From positions 55,646 through 119,645 of the forward strand of contig NZ_JACXGQ010000009.1 of assembly GCF_022096995.1 (NCBI RefSeq): 64,000 bases of DNA. Direction: 5' to 3'. How positions within the stretch are numbered: the first letter of the stretch is position 1; every line of letters begins with the position of its first letter. Made by a program: the position numbers and the translations under genes. The notes under the pieces were generated by a model. It had not been told where the DNA came from. It worked only from the letters and a program-made list of their open reading frames with translations, and did no database searches. The stretch is from Yoonia sp. I 8.24. Its GTDB lineage: Bacteria; Pseudomonadota; Alphaproteobacteria; Rhodobacterales; Rhodobacteraceae. Shown here one piece after another: positions 48,870 through 57,150 of this stretch.

Positions 48870-49748
48870 GTGACTGAAACGACCCGCAACTCACAAACAC
48901 CTACGGTTGTGGCCCAAGACGCACCACGGGTCTATGATCGTGGCAGCCTGACCTATTCAAACACGTTTGAAAGCCCGTTTAAGCGTAATGTGATTCGCAC
49001 CATTGAATTGTTCACTGGCAAATTGCCGATCGTACGGATGATTCGGAAATTTGAGCGGATGGGGAAATTCCAAGGGCAGAATTTTTGGCGCGGTGCGTTG
49101 AACGTCATGGAGATTGATCTGCTGACACCGCAAGATCAATTAGACAATATCCCTAAGACCGGCCCAACCGTGCTTGTTGCGAACCACCCGCATGGCATGG
49201 TTGATGGGATGATCTTGGCTGATTTGATCGGCCGCGTCCGCACCGATTACCGGATTTTAACGCGCTCTATCCTGACTGGCATCGATAAAGAGGCTGGCGA
49301 TTTCATGATCCCTGTGCCGTTTCCACATGAACCGGATGCCCACACAAAGATGATCGAAATGCGCCGCACCGCGATGGATCACCTGAAGGGGGGCGGGTTG
49401 ATCGCGCTGTTCCCATCAGGGGTGGTCGCATCGTCGGAAACGATGTTCGGCCCGGCAATAGAGGCGGAATGGAATGTGTTCACATCAAGCATGATCCGTA
49501 AATCAGGCGCAAAAGTCGTGCCATGCTTCTTTCCCGGAGCCAACTCGCGTTGGTATCAGATTGCGAACCGTATTTCTGCCACCCTGCGTCAAAGCCTACT
49601 GTTGCATGAAATCGTTCACGCCTGCGGAAAACCGCAAAAACCTGTTGTGGGTGCGCCGTTTGACGACGAAGACGTAAAAGCGCGCCAAAAAGAGCCACGC
49701 GCCTTTATGGCGTGGCTCCGTGAGCAAACCTTGGGCCTACGCGACTAG
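48870..49748 (+). CDS. 1-acyl-glycerol-3-phosphate acyltransferase-like protein
   Basis: 292 residues from GTG 48870 (AGGATGAATTG upstream). The LPLAT catalytic block is VANHPHGMVDGMILADLIGR, with His and Asp in a slightly lengthened NHX5D form, and a second block LFPSGVVASSETMFG. Probably membrane-associated phospholipid or ornithine-lipid metabolism; acceptor unknown. Follows the HPr gene by 32 bp and may share its transcript. Stop shares CTAG with the convergent hydroxybutyryl-CoA dehydrogenase. Confidence 0.82.
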   Translation: MTETTRNSQTPTVVAQDAPRVYDRGSLTYSNTFESPFKRNVIRTIELFTGKLPIVRMIRKFERMGKFQGQNFWRGALNVMEIDLLTPQDQLDNIPKTGPTVLVANHPHGMVDGMILADLIGRVRTDYRILTRSILTGIDKEAGDFMIPVPFPHEPDAHTKMIEMRRTAMDHLKGGGLIALFPSGVVASSETMFGPAIEAEWNVFTSSMIRKSGAKVVPCFFPGANSRWYQIANRISATLRQSLLLHEIVHACGKPQKPVVGAPFDDEDVKARQKEPRAFMAWLREQTLGLRD

Positions 49749-50620
49749 CGCGTCGGCACCGGGGTTTCACCGCGATAATCATAAAAACCGCGTTTGGTTT
49801 TGCGGCCGAGCCAGCCTGCTTCGACGTATTTTGTCAGCAGCGGGCAGGGGCGGTATTTGGTATCTGCCAGACCGTCGTGCAACACGTTCATGATCGCCAA
49901 ACACGTGTCGAGCCCGATAAAGTCGGCGAGCTCGAGCGGTCCCATCGGATGATTGGCCCCCAACTTGAGCGAGGTATCGATCGATTTCACCGATCCCACG
50001 CCTTCGTAAAGCGTGTAGATCGCTTCGTTGATCATTGGCATCAGGATGCGGTTCACGATGAAGGCTGGGAAATCTTCTGCGGTGGCGGATGTTTTGCCGA
50101 GCTGTTCAACGACTTCATAGCAGGCTTTGAAAGTCTCTTCGTCGGTCGCAATCCCGCGGATCAGTTCGACCAGTTGCATGATTGGCACAGGGTTCATAAA
50201 ATGAAACCCCATGAACTTTTCGGGGCGATCCGTGCGTGACGCAAGGCGGGTGATCGAGATCGACGAGGTGTTCGAGGTCAAGATCGTCGTTGGTTTCAAA
50301 TGCGGCTGCAATTCTGCAAAAATCGCGGTCTTGACCTCTTCGCGCTCGGTTGCAGCTTCGATAATCAGGTCGGTCTGACCCAGATCAGCCAGTACCTGTG
50401 TGGTCGAAATCCGGGCCATTGCGGCGGCTTTGGTGTCCGCTGTGATCGCTTCTTTGCTGACTTGGCGGTCAAGGTTACGGTCGATCAAAGCGACAGCCGC
50501 AGCGAGTGCGTCCGCGCTAATATCGGTCATCACCACGTCATAGCCCGCCAACGCAAACACATGTGCAATCCCGTTGCCCATTTGCCCTGCACCAACGATA
50601 CCCACACGTTCAATCGCCAT
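49745..50620 (-). CDS. 3-hydroxybutyryl-CoA dehydrogenase
   Basis: 291 residues. NAD-binding GAGQMGNGIAHVFALAGYD, catalytic motif GFHFMNPVPIMQLVELIRG, and the HNPM-type C-terminal LGANHPMGPLELADFIGLD. Oxidises (S)-3-hydroxybutyryl-CoA or reduces acetoacetyl-CoA in short-chain acyl metabolism. AAAGGAATG precedes the start. Fits with mcd and the ETF genes in acyl-CoA handling. Confidence 0.93.
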   Translation of the reverse strand: MAIERVGIVGAGQMGNGIAHVFALAGYDVVMTDISADALAAAVALIDRNLDRQVSKEAITADTKAAAMARISTTQVLADLGQTDLIIEAATEREEVKTAIFAELQPHLKPTTILTSNTSSISITRLASRTDRPEKFMGFHFMNPVPIMQLVELIRGIATDEETFKACYEVVEQLGKTSATAEDFPAFIVNRILMPMINEAIYTLYEGVGSVKSIDTSLKLGANHPMGPLELADFIGLDTCLAIMNVLHDGLADTKYRPCPLLTKYVEAGWLGRKTKRGFYDYRGETPVPTR

Positions 50621-50721
50621 TTTTCATTCCTTTACAGATTAGCCGTACCATAGGCCTCCATGCCGGGGGGCTTCAAGCCGCTCGGTTGATGAAAAGTTAA
50701 ATTGAATTTTGTCATTAGGAA

Positions 50722-50744
50722 ATTCGCAAAGTATTTGCGCGAAT
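50722..50744. promoter_or_regulatory. Inverted repeat between hydroxybutyryl-CoA dehydrogenase and DUF6473
   Basis: ATTCGCAAA (50722-50730), a GTA centre, and TTTGCGCGAAT (50734-50744) form a near palindrome with one extra C in the right arm. It is placed between two divergent genes, so it could be an operator for either. TTTGC-containing repeats are typical of short-chain acyl-CoA regulators, but no regulator is named here. Confidence 0.4.
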
Positions 50745-50769
50745 CTGCGCGCTGTAACCTTAAAAAGTG

Positions 50770-51627
50770 ATGGGTCGTATGAAGCAAGAGGTGGTCGAGA
50801 CTGACGAAATTGATTACGCGCCCTGCCACTATGGGCATTCAAAGATGATGTTTCGTGGGCCGCGCAAGCGATTGGATCAGCCTTATCTAGCGTTCATTGG
50901 TGGAACCGAAACCTACGGCAAATTTATCCAGCAACCTTTCCCTGCGCTGGTGGAGCAGGGAATGCGCCAAACCTGTGTGAATTTTGGCGGCGTCAGTGCG
51001 GGTGTTGATGCTTTTGTGAATGATCAATCCATGCTCGAAATTTGCCGCGACGCAGACTTTACCGTGCTGCAAATAATGGGGGCAAGCAATCTGTCGAACC
51101 GATTCTATTCGGTGCACCCGCGTCGCAATGACCGATTTGTTGAAGCGTCATCGGTGCTGCAAGCGATCTACAATGATGTCGATTTTTCTGATTTTTCGTT
51201 CATCCGGCATATGCTTGGCGCCTTGCACGACCAATCGCCGCAGCGATTTGAAATTGTTGTGAATGAGCTACGCCAAGCCTGGTCCGCGCGGATGAAAAAC
51301 CTGTTGGAGAAAACGGGCAGACGGGTAATTTTACTTTGGTTCTCTGATGAACCGTTGAGTGATCAAGATTGGTCTATGCGCCCGGCGCAGCTTCAAACAG
51401 ATCCGCTTTTTATCACTGCGAACATGGTCGAAAAACTGCGCCCGCTTGTTGCGGATATTGTTGTTATGAACCCGTCAACAGACGCGTTGTCCGAAGGTGT
51501 CAAAGGCATGATCTACCCACCCTCACAAGAAGCGATGGCGTCCGAAATGCTCGGGGTACGTTGCCATCAAGAGGCGAGCGCACAGATTATTGAGGCTCTT
51601 CGCAAACAGCATTCCATGGCGACATGA
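50770..51627 (+). CDS. DUF6473 family protein
   Basis: 285 residues from 50770 (50779 is also possible). The conserved start YAPCHYGHSKMMFRGPRKRL and LAFIGGTETYGKFIQQPFPA is the family hallmark, resembling a nucleotide-sugar or SGNH-type alpha/beta fold. Found mainly in Rhodobacterales. Function unknown. Weak ribosome-binding region. Confidence 0.8.
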   Translation: MGRMKQEVVETDEIDYAPCHYGHSKMMFRGPRKRLDQPYLAFIGGTETYGKFIQQPFPALVEQGMRQTCVNFGGVSAGVDAFVNDQSMLEICRDADFTVLQIMGASNLSNRFYSVHPRRNDRFVEASSVLQAIYNDVDFSDFSFIRHMLGALHDQSPQRFEIVVNELRQAWSARMKNLLEKTGRRVILLWFSDEPLSDQDWSMRPAQLQTDPLFITANMVEKLRPLVADIVVMNPSTDALSEGVKGMIYPPSQEAMASEMLGVRCHQEASAQIIEALRKQHSMAT

Positions 51628-51696
51628 TGCGACATCCGCGATTGTAGTCTGTTTGCGTTCCATCGCGGCGCGCGAAGGTGTAAAGATGCGGTTAAC

Positions 51697-52866
51697 ATGA
51701 CGCAGCACCCTACCTTTTCGCTTCACGCCAACAGTACCGTCCTAACCCCGGACGTGCCGGGCCTAGGCGTGCTTGTCGATTGTCTGCGTGGACGGCGTGG
51801 GTTTATGGCGCGGCAATCGGCGCTGCCTCCCATCGCCCCCTATCATGATGCCCAACAATGGGTGTTGTGTACGACCTCGGGGACAAGTGGCCAGCCCAAG
51901 ATCATTCGACGCAGCCCGCGATCATGGATGCAGAGCTTTGCGATTACTGCGGACCATTATGGGGTTGGGCCGGAAGACATTTACGCGACTTTCGGATCGT
52001 TAGGGCACTCACTAAGCCTTTACGCAAGTGTCGAAGCGCTTTGCCTTGGTGCGGATATATGCGGCTTGGCGCAAACCTCCCCAAAGCGGCAAGCGCTCGG
52101 GATCGCTGCGGTGGGTGTGACGGTCATTTATGCCACGCCAACGCAATTGGGATTGTTGGTCAAAGGGGCTGCACAAGCGCAAATCACATCATTCCCAAAG
52201 CTGCGCTATGTGTTCTGCGGTGGCGGGGCGTTGTCTGAAAAGGTGAAGACCGCCGTGCATGCCATCTGCCCGCAGGCCCAAATCATTACGTTTTTCGGCG
52301 CGAGCGAAACAAGCTTTATGGCCATTGCGGATGATCAAACGCCGATCGGTTCCGTTGGGCGGGCCTATCCCGATGTGCGAATGCGGATTGATGCGCCGCA
52401 AGGTGAAGTCGGCGAGATTTGGGTGGCAAGCCCATATCTTTTTGATGGCTACGCCAACGGGGATCACGAAGACACGCGCTGGGATGGCCCGTTTTTGAGC
52501 ATTGGCGAGATGGGTCATTTGGATGTGCAGGGCAACTTGTTCCTAAAGGGGCGCAAGAACCGGATGGTCACGATCGCTGACGTCAACGTCTTTCCAGAAG
52601 ATATTGAGCGCTGTGTATCGCGGTTGAATGCGGTGCGCGATTGCGCTGTTGTGCCCGTACCAGATGAAGCGCGGGGGAACCGGTTGATTTGTTTCGTAGA
52701 GTATTCCGGTTCGTCGTTGGCACCCGTCGATGTGCAGGCCCATTGTAGGGAAACCTTGGGGCAATATTGCGTACCGAAAGAGGTGCGCGCGATTGCGCAG
52801 ATGCCTTTGCTTGCTGCGGGCAAGCCTGACTTGGCGCGGTTGCGCACTATGGCCGTCGCGGGTTGA
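51697..52866 (+). CDS. Compact AMP-binding acyl-CoA ligase-like protein
   Basis: 389 residues, short for the family: the N-terminal subdomain before the P-loop is only about 55 residues. Conserved are the P-loop TTSGTSGQPKIIRR, the FGASETSFM (A5) block, and LPLLAAGKPDLARL with the catalytic Lys. The usual TGD Asp in A7 is replaced by Glu (LSIGEMGHLD). It should activate a carboxylate to an acyl adenylate, but with an altered substrate pocket. Coupled to the thiolase gene by a one-base overlap (TGATG). Confidence 0.83.
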   Translation: MTQHPTFSLHANSTVLTPDVPGLGVLVDCLRGRRGFMARQSALPPIAPYHDAQQWVLCTTSGTSGQPKIIRRSPRSWMQSFAITADHYGVGPEDIYATFGSLGHSLSLYASVEALCLGADICGLAQTSPKRQALGIAAVGVTVIYATPTQLGLLVKGAAQAQITSFPKLRYVFCGGGALSEKVKTAVHAICPQAQIITFFGASETSFMAIADDQTPIGSVGRAYPDVRMRIDAPQGEVGEIWVASPYLFDGYANGDHEDTRWDGPFLSIGEMGHLDVQGNLFLKGRKNRMVTIADVNVFPEDIERCVSRLNAVRDCAVVPVPDEARGNRLICFVEYSGSSLAPVDVQAHCRETLGQYCVPKEVRAIAQMPLLAAGKPDLARLRTMAVAG

Positions 52867-53960
52867 TGTCGCGCTCGTATCTTATCGCTGCTCGGCGCAG
52901 CCCCATCGCACCTCGAAACGGGGCCTTTGCCGCATTGTCTTTTGCCGATTTAGCGCAGCCCGTATTGCAACAAACCTTGGCCGACGCAGGGCTGGCGCCC
53001 GTCGATGTCGATGAATTAATCGTGTCCAACGCGCTTGGGGCGGGCGGGAACCCGGCGCGGATCATTGGATTGCAAGCGGGGCTGCCTGATCATGTCGCGG
53101 GGCTGTCAATTGACCGTCAATGCGCAGGCGGTATGGATGCGCTGTTGATCGCGGATGCGATGATCCGGTCGGGTCAGCACGATGTGGTGATCGCTGGCGG
53201 TGTCGAAACCTATTCGCGTCGTCCGTTACGGTCGCGTACCTTTGCGGATGGGCGCCCGCCCGAAGCATATGACCAAGCACCGTTTACGCCTTGGCCCGAT
53301 CGCGATCCGGATATGGCCACTGCCGCGCAAGAGTTGGCGCAGGCATGGGGGGTTTCAAAAGCCGATCAAGACGCTTGGGCGATCAAAAGCCACGCGCGCG
53401 CCCGCGCGACAAAGCAACCCGAAATAATCCCGTTCGCCGGGCTGACCCGTGATCCATTTACGCGCAATTTGACGCAACGCCTTTGTGACAAAGCCGCGTC
53501 TGTGGCCGGTTGTATCACCGCCGCGAATATGGCTGTCGCCGCCGATGGCGCGGCTTTTGTTGTGATGGTTTCGGAACGTTGGGTCGCACAGAGGCGCGCG
53601 GTTGCGTTTGTCGCGGGGCGGACGGTTGGCGGAGATCCTGAAATGCCCGGCACGGCGCCGATTGCCGCGATAGAAGCTGCTTTGGCGCAGGCCCGCCTTT
53701 CTGTCGCTGATATCCAATGCGCCGAGATCATGGAGGCTTTCGCCGTACAGGCCATCGCCTGCCAACGAGGCGCGAAATTGCCGCTAGAGATCGTTAATAC
53801 TGGCGGCGGTGCTTTGGCGTGGGGGCACCCGGTTGGGGCGTCAGGGGCCGTTATGGCCGCGCGTTTGTATCATCAGCTTGGGCAGACCGGCGGCGCTGGC
53901 ATCGCGGCGATCGCGGCGGCTGGCGGGATCGGTTCGGCGATTGTGTTGCGCGCTGATTAA
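52866..53960 (+). CDS. Atypical thiolase missing two catalytic residues
   Basis: 364 residues from ATG 52866. Nucleophile Cys86 is present in SIDRQCAGGMDALL and the His loop is intact in GGGALAWGHPVGASGA. The NEAF motif is MEAF, losing the Asn, and the C-terminal CXG motif is AAGGIG, losing the second catalytic Cys. Canonical Claisen chemistry would be impaired, so it may act as an acyltransferase or with another acceptor. Translationally coupled to the AMP ligase. Stop shares TTAA with the nitroreductase. Confidence 0.85.
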   Translation: MSRSYLIAARRSPIAPRNGAFAALSFADLAQPVLQQTLADAGLAPVDVDELIVSNALGAGGNPARIIGLQAGLPDHVAGLSIDRQCAGGMDALLIADAMIRSGQHDVVIAGGVETYSRRPLRSRTFADGRPPEAYDQAPFTPWPDRDPDMATAAQELAQAWGVSKADQDAWAIKSHARARATKQPEIIPFAGLTRDPFTRNLTQRLCDKAASVAGCITAANMAVAADGAAFVVMVSERWVAQRRAVAFVAGRTVGGDPEMPGTAPIAAIEAALAQARLSVADIQCAEIMEAFAVQAIACQRGAKLPLEIVNTGGGALAWGHPVGASGAVMAARLYHQLGQTGGAGIAAIAAAGGIGSAIVLRAD

Positions 53961-54634
53961 TCAAACCCGCTAAAGGTTGTGAACGCATCCAACGAAAGCC
54001 GTTCAGTGCGAAATTGGTTCACTGGGGCGCTTTGGTCGGCCACGCCGACGGCGATTCCGCAGACCACCAATTCACCCTCTGACAACCCCAGATGATCATG
54101 CGCGATACGTCCATAATTTGCGATGGCGCCGATCCCACTTGCGCCAAGTCCGGCATCTTCGGCCGCCAAGAGAAACGTCATAATCGCCATGCCAAGATCC
54201 ATGAAGCAGCCTTTGCCCATGTCGCGATCAATCGTGACGATGACGCCGACAGGGGCATCAAAGAACCGGTAGTTCTTGGCAAATTGCGCCCGGCGTCCTG
54301 TAACATCACGGCGCGCGATGCCAAGAGCTTCGTAAAGCGCAAACCCCGCCTTGCGTTGTCGGTCCTTGAGTGCAGGTGCCATCATTTCAGGAAAGTAGGA
54401 ATATTCTAGATCTGCAGGCGCACCTTTTGCATTCGCTGCGACTAATCGCTGAGAAAACGCCGCCAGTGGCGCGCCAGTCAGCACATGAAATTTGCCGGGT
54501 TGTAGGTTTGCACCACTTGGCGCTTGGCGTGCGGCTTGGCACAGCCGCTCAATAGTGGGGCGGTCAATCGGGTCTTGGGTAAAGGCCCGAACCGACCGCC
54601 GCCGCGCTAAGATTTCATGGAAATCAGTTGGCAT
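53957..54634 (-). CDS. Nitroreductase family protein
   Basis: 225 residues from 54634 (MPTDFHEILARRRSVRAF), overlapping the bioY 3' end by 11 bases. The FMN-binding start RRRSVRAFTQDPIDRPTIER then ARQAPSGANLQPGKFHVL, and the C-terminal VVCGIAVGVADQSAPVNQF are family-typical. FMN-dependent NAD(P)H oxidoreductase with unknown substrate. It is the last gene of the bioMNY transcript. Start choice is not strongly supported by a ribosome-binding site. Confidence 0.85.
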   Translation of the reverse strand: MPTDFHEILARRRSVRAFTQDPIDRPTIERLCQAARQAPSGANLQPGKFHVLTGAPLAAFSQRLVAANAKGAPADLEYSYFPEMMAPALKDRQRKAGFALYEALGIARRDVTGRRAQFAKNYRFFDAPVGVIVTIDRDMGKGCFMDLGMAIMTFLLAAEDAGLGASGIGAIANYGRIAHDHLGLSEGELVVCGIAVGVADQSAPVNQFRTERLSLDAFTTFSGFD

Positions 54635-55178
54635 CGACACGTGATAGCACACTTGCGGGGCGGGCTGTGGCTAATGCAGATGTCAGCATCGCAGCGATCC
54701 CTGCCTTCAGTAGATCACCGGGCACATAGACCAGTGCGATTTTTGCGGCTTCAAGCAGTGTTTTATCAAGCATGACTGACATGCCGGTAATGCCAAACAC
54801 ATACATCACGATGATGCCACCCAGAACCGAGGCTACCCCAGCAACAATCAGCAAAGGTGCGCCCCGCCATTTTTCGACGATCAACCCGATGACGAATGCG
54901 GCGATGGGCCAGCCGATTAAGAACCCAACTGTCGGCGATGCAAACACGCCTAAGCCGCCGCGTCCGCCTGACAAAAGCGGCAGGCCGATAGCAACCAAGA
55001 GCAAGAACAAGAGCACCGCAAGCGTGCCGCGCTTTGCGCCCAAAACGGTGCCGCACAGCATAACGCCCAGTGTTTGAGCGGTGATTGGGACACCAAAGCC
55101 AAGCGAGACTGGCGGGATTAGGCCTAGTGCGGCGATCAGGGCCGCGAACAGCGCGATGAGCGTAACATTCTTTTCCAT
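54624..55178 (-). CDS. bioY: Biotin transporter S component
   Basis: 184 residues, six membrane helices. BioY hallmarks: GFGVPITAQTLGVMLCGTVLG with its biotin-contact helix, then GKRG-like GAKRGTLAVLLFLLLVAIG and GGRGGLGVFASPTVGFLIGW. It binds biotin with high affinity, energised by BioM and BioN. It follows bioN by 14 bp. Confidence 0.95.
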   Translation of the reverse strand: MEKNVTLIALFAALIAALGLIPPVSLGFGVPITAQTLGVMLCGTVLGAKRGTLAVLLFLLLVAIGLPLLSGGRGGLGVFASPTVGFLIGWPIAAFVIGLIVEKWRGAPLLIVAGVASVLGGIIVMYVFGITGMSVMLDKTLLEAAKIALVYVPGDLLKAGIAAMLTSALATARPASVLSRVDAN

Positions 55179-55192
55179 TTAGGTGTCCTTTT

Positions 55193-55795
55193 TCATGCGT
55201 CGAATCCGCCGCGCGCGCGCAGGGCCTCTGCGACTTGGTCCGCGTCATCTAACGCGATTATGGTGAAAGGTAAAATGATCCGCCAACCGGCGTGCCGATG
55301 TGACCGCGCAGACCATGCCTCGGACAGGCGTGTGCCCTTGTCCACAAGCACGGGCGTCAGACGGATTACCATCGCGATGGCAAGTTCAAGCACATTGGCG
55401 CGCAGTCCAAACCGGGCCAGCGGTCTGGTGAGCACATGGATCACGTCGATCATATCCGTCAGTTTGGTCGTCATCGTCACCAGATTAGCCAGTGCGACAG
55501 CCGATAGCATCCTTAAGATAATGGTCGCCCCCATTGCGCCGTCATATGTCCAAAGATGCCAGATCGCGATGACGATGATGAACGGGGCCAGCAATCGCAA
55601 ATGGCGTATGCTGGCAAAGAAAAACGCGCGGCCCGGTAGCGCAGACAACAATAGCACCCCGGTAAAGACGGCCGCATGTAGTACGAGGTTTTGGATCAAA
55701 AACAGCCCACAGGTCACGGCGCAGAGCCCTGCAAGCTTGGCCCCGGCGGGCCAGTCATGTGCGCGGGTCTTAACCGGAGAGGTCAGAGATATCAT
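55193..55795 (-). CDS. bioN: Biotin ECF transporter transmembrane component
   Basis: 200 residues with about five helices and the coupling motif EAWSARSHRHAG, a variant of the Ala-Arg-Gly signature (second copy: EALRARGGF). T component that links BioY to the ATPase. Its start overlaps bioM by 26 bases. Confidence 0.93.
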   Translation of the reverse strand: MISLTSPVKTRAHDWPAGAKLAGLCAVTCGLFLIQNLVLHAAVFTGVLLLSALPGRAFFFASIRHLRLLAPFIIVIAIWHLWTYDGAMGATIILRMLSAVALANLVTMTTKLTDMIDVIHVLTRPLARFGLRANVLELAIAMVIRLTPVLVDKGTRLSEAWSARSHRHAGWRIILPFTIIALDDADQVAEALRARGGFDA

Positions 55796-56522
55796 CGGAT
55801 CCCCCCAACGCGGTCATGCGTGCGATGTAGGCGGGCAGCACCTCAGTCGCCGCCCCAATTTGCGCGATCTTACCCTGCTCAAGCCAGATCACCTGATCGT
55901 ATCCAGCCAAATCGTCCGGATCGTGAGAGATGTGGATGACGCCCCCAGCATAGCGCGCAAGATACCGGTTCAGTTGCGCCTTAGTCGGGATATCGAGGCC
56001 CGAGAAGGGCTCATCCAGAATGATTGCCTTGGGTGCCATCGCGGTGATGGCCATCAGGCAGACCAAGTGTTTTTGCCCCTGTGACAGCGTGTTGATATAG
56101 GCTCCTGCCCAATGTGCTTTGCCAAAATTGGTGAGCGTGTCTTGGGTCATTGCGGCGGCGGCATCTTTGGTCGCCCCAAGCTGGCGAAGCCCAAAACTGA
56201 TTTCCTCGTCCACGGTAGGAAAGATTATCTGGTGGTCGGGGTTTTGAAATAGGATGCCAACTTCGCGCAGGGCGGCTTTGCGGTCTTTGAATAGGTCGTG
56301 CCCGCCCACCAGCGCATTGCCCGCGCTTGGTGCAGCCAGCCCCGCAATCACCCGCGCAAGCGTGGATTTTCCTGACCCGTTACGCCCGACGACACCCACG
56401 CGGGCAGCGGTTGTTTGCAACGTAATATTCGAAAGAATCACCTTACCGCCGACCGCATAGCACAGGTCATCCAGCGCAATGTCATTGGCGCGATTGCTGC
56501 TTTTAGTCTGAAGGCCGTCCAT
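55770..56522 (-). CDS. bioM: Biotin ECF transporter ATPase
   Basis: 250 residues from 56522 (MDGLQTKSSNRANDIALDDL). Walker A GRNGSGKST, signature LSQGQKHLVCL, Walker B AIILDEPFSGLD, and switch His in VIHISHDPDDL. An in-frame ATG at 56597 lies inside a 7+7 inverted repeat, favouring the shorter start. First gene of bioM-bioN-bioY-nitroreductase. No BioR box was seen. Confidence 0.92.
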   Translation of the reverse strand: MDGLQTKSSNRANDIALDDLCYAVGGKVILSNITLQTTAARVGVVGRNGSGKSTLARVIAGLAAPSAGNALVGGHDLFKDRKAALREVGILFQNPDHQIIFPTVDEEISFGLRQLGATKDAAAAMTQDTLTNFGKAHWAGAYINTLSQGQKHLVCLMAITAMAPKAIILDEPFSGLDIPTKAQLNRYLARYAGGVIHISHDPDDLAGYDQVIWLEQGKIAQIGAATEVLPAYIARMTALGGSDDISDLSG

Positions 56523-56580
56523 TCTCTTTGCGCCCCGCGTCAGGTTTGCGATTGGGTAATGGATAACGGGAAGAGGGGCA

Positions 56581-56599
56581 AGATGACGAACAGTCATCT
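56581..56599. promoter_or_regulatory. Inverted repeat upstream of bioM
   Basis: AGATGAC and GTCATCT flank five bases, a perfect seven-base inverted repeat between bioM and the divergent gene at 56684. Candidate operator. Confidence 0.45.
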
Positions 56600-56610
56600 A
56601 GAGTGCGCTT

Positions 56611-56622
56611 CTGTGGCCACAG
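56611..56622. promoter_or_regulatory. 12-bp palindrome upstream of bioM
   Basis: CTGTGGCCACAG is a perfect palindrome 12 bp after the neighbouring inverted repeat and 62 bp before the plus-strand gene. Candidate operator for one or both divergent genes. Confidence 0.4.
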
Positions 56623-56683
56623 TACCATGGCACATGATTTGAGACGCGCTATAATGGCAAGGACGCGACTGGAGGCGCTATCA

Positions 56684-57079
56684 ATGTACATACGATTTGT
56701 GCGTCAAAATATTGCTGATGGTATAGCAGCAAGGGAAGGCTTCTTTTGCGCGGCCTATGAATTACGTGATACCATCGGGGTCGATCAGCATACATTTGCG
56801 TATCTCAACACCATTCTTGGTTGGTTTTATGATAATCTGCAGACGCCTAATCGTTTTAATCGGTCAACGTCGAAGGGAAACTACAGGCGCAATGCGATTG
56901 GGCTAAGTTGGTTCAAACCTGACGCAAAGGACATGATTGCGAAAGCTTATGAATTAGTTGCCTTGCTAGAAGAAAACGGACACACGATTGAGATCATTAA
57001 GAGCCATCGTATTGGCTACATTGTTTTCGAAGACCAGCACCAAGTCGTCGCCGAACCATTTGCAGACACGCCGCGTTGA
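56684..57079 (+). CDS. Conserved hypothetical protein
   Basis: 131 residues from 56684 (MYIRFVRQNIADGIAAREGF), chosen for a GGAGG at ideal spacing. The C-terminal YIVFEDQHQVVAEPF resembles a small widespread uncharacterised family ending in EDEHQVVA-type motifs. No signal or membrane segment. It is divergent from bioM but nothing shows a biotin role. More AT-rich than its neighbours. Confidence 0.7.
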   Translation: MYIRFVRQNIADGIAAREGFFCAAYELRDTIGVDQHTFAYLNTILGWFYDNLQTPNRFNRSTSKGNYRRNAIGLSWFKPDAKDMIAKAYELVALLEENGHTIEIIKSHRIGYIVFEDQHQVVAEPFADTPR

Positions 57080-57097
57080 CTTCGTTTCTTTAGAACG

Positions 57098-57128
57098 AAA
57101 AAAGGCCCGCTTTTGCAAGCAGGCCCTT
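57098..57128 (-). terminator. Rho-independent terminator of etfBA
   Basis: On the minus strand AAGGGCCTGCTT pairs with AAGCGGGCCTT around a short loop and is followed by TTTTTTCG. It ends the etfB-etfA transcript. Confidence 0.8.
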
Positions 57129-57150
57129 CAAATGTATATCAACGGGTCGA

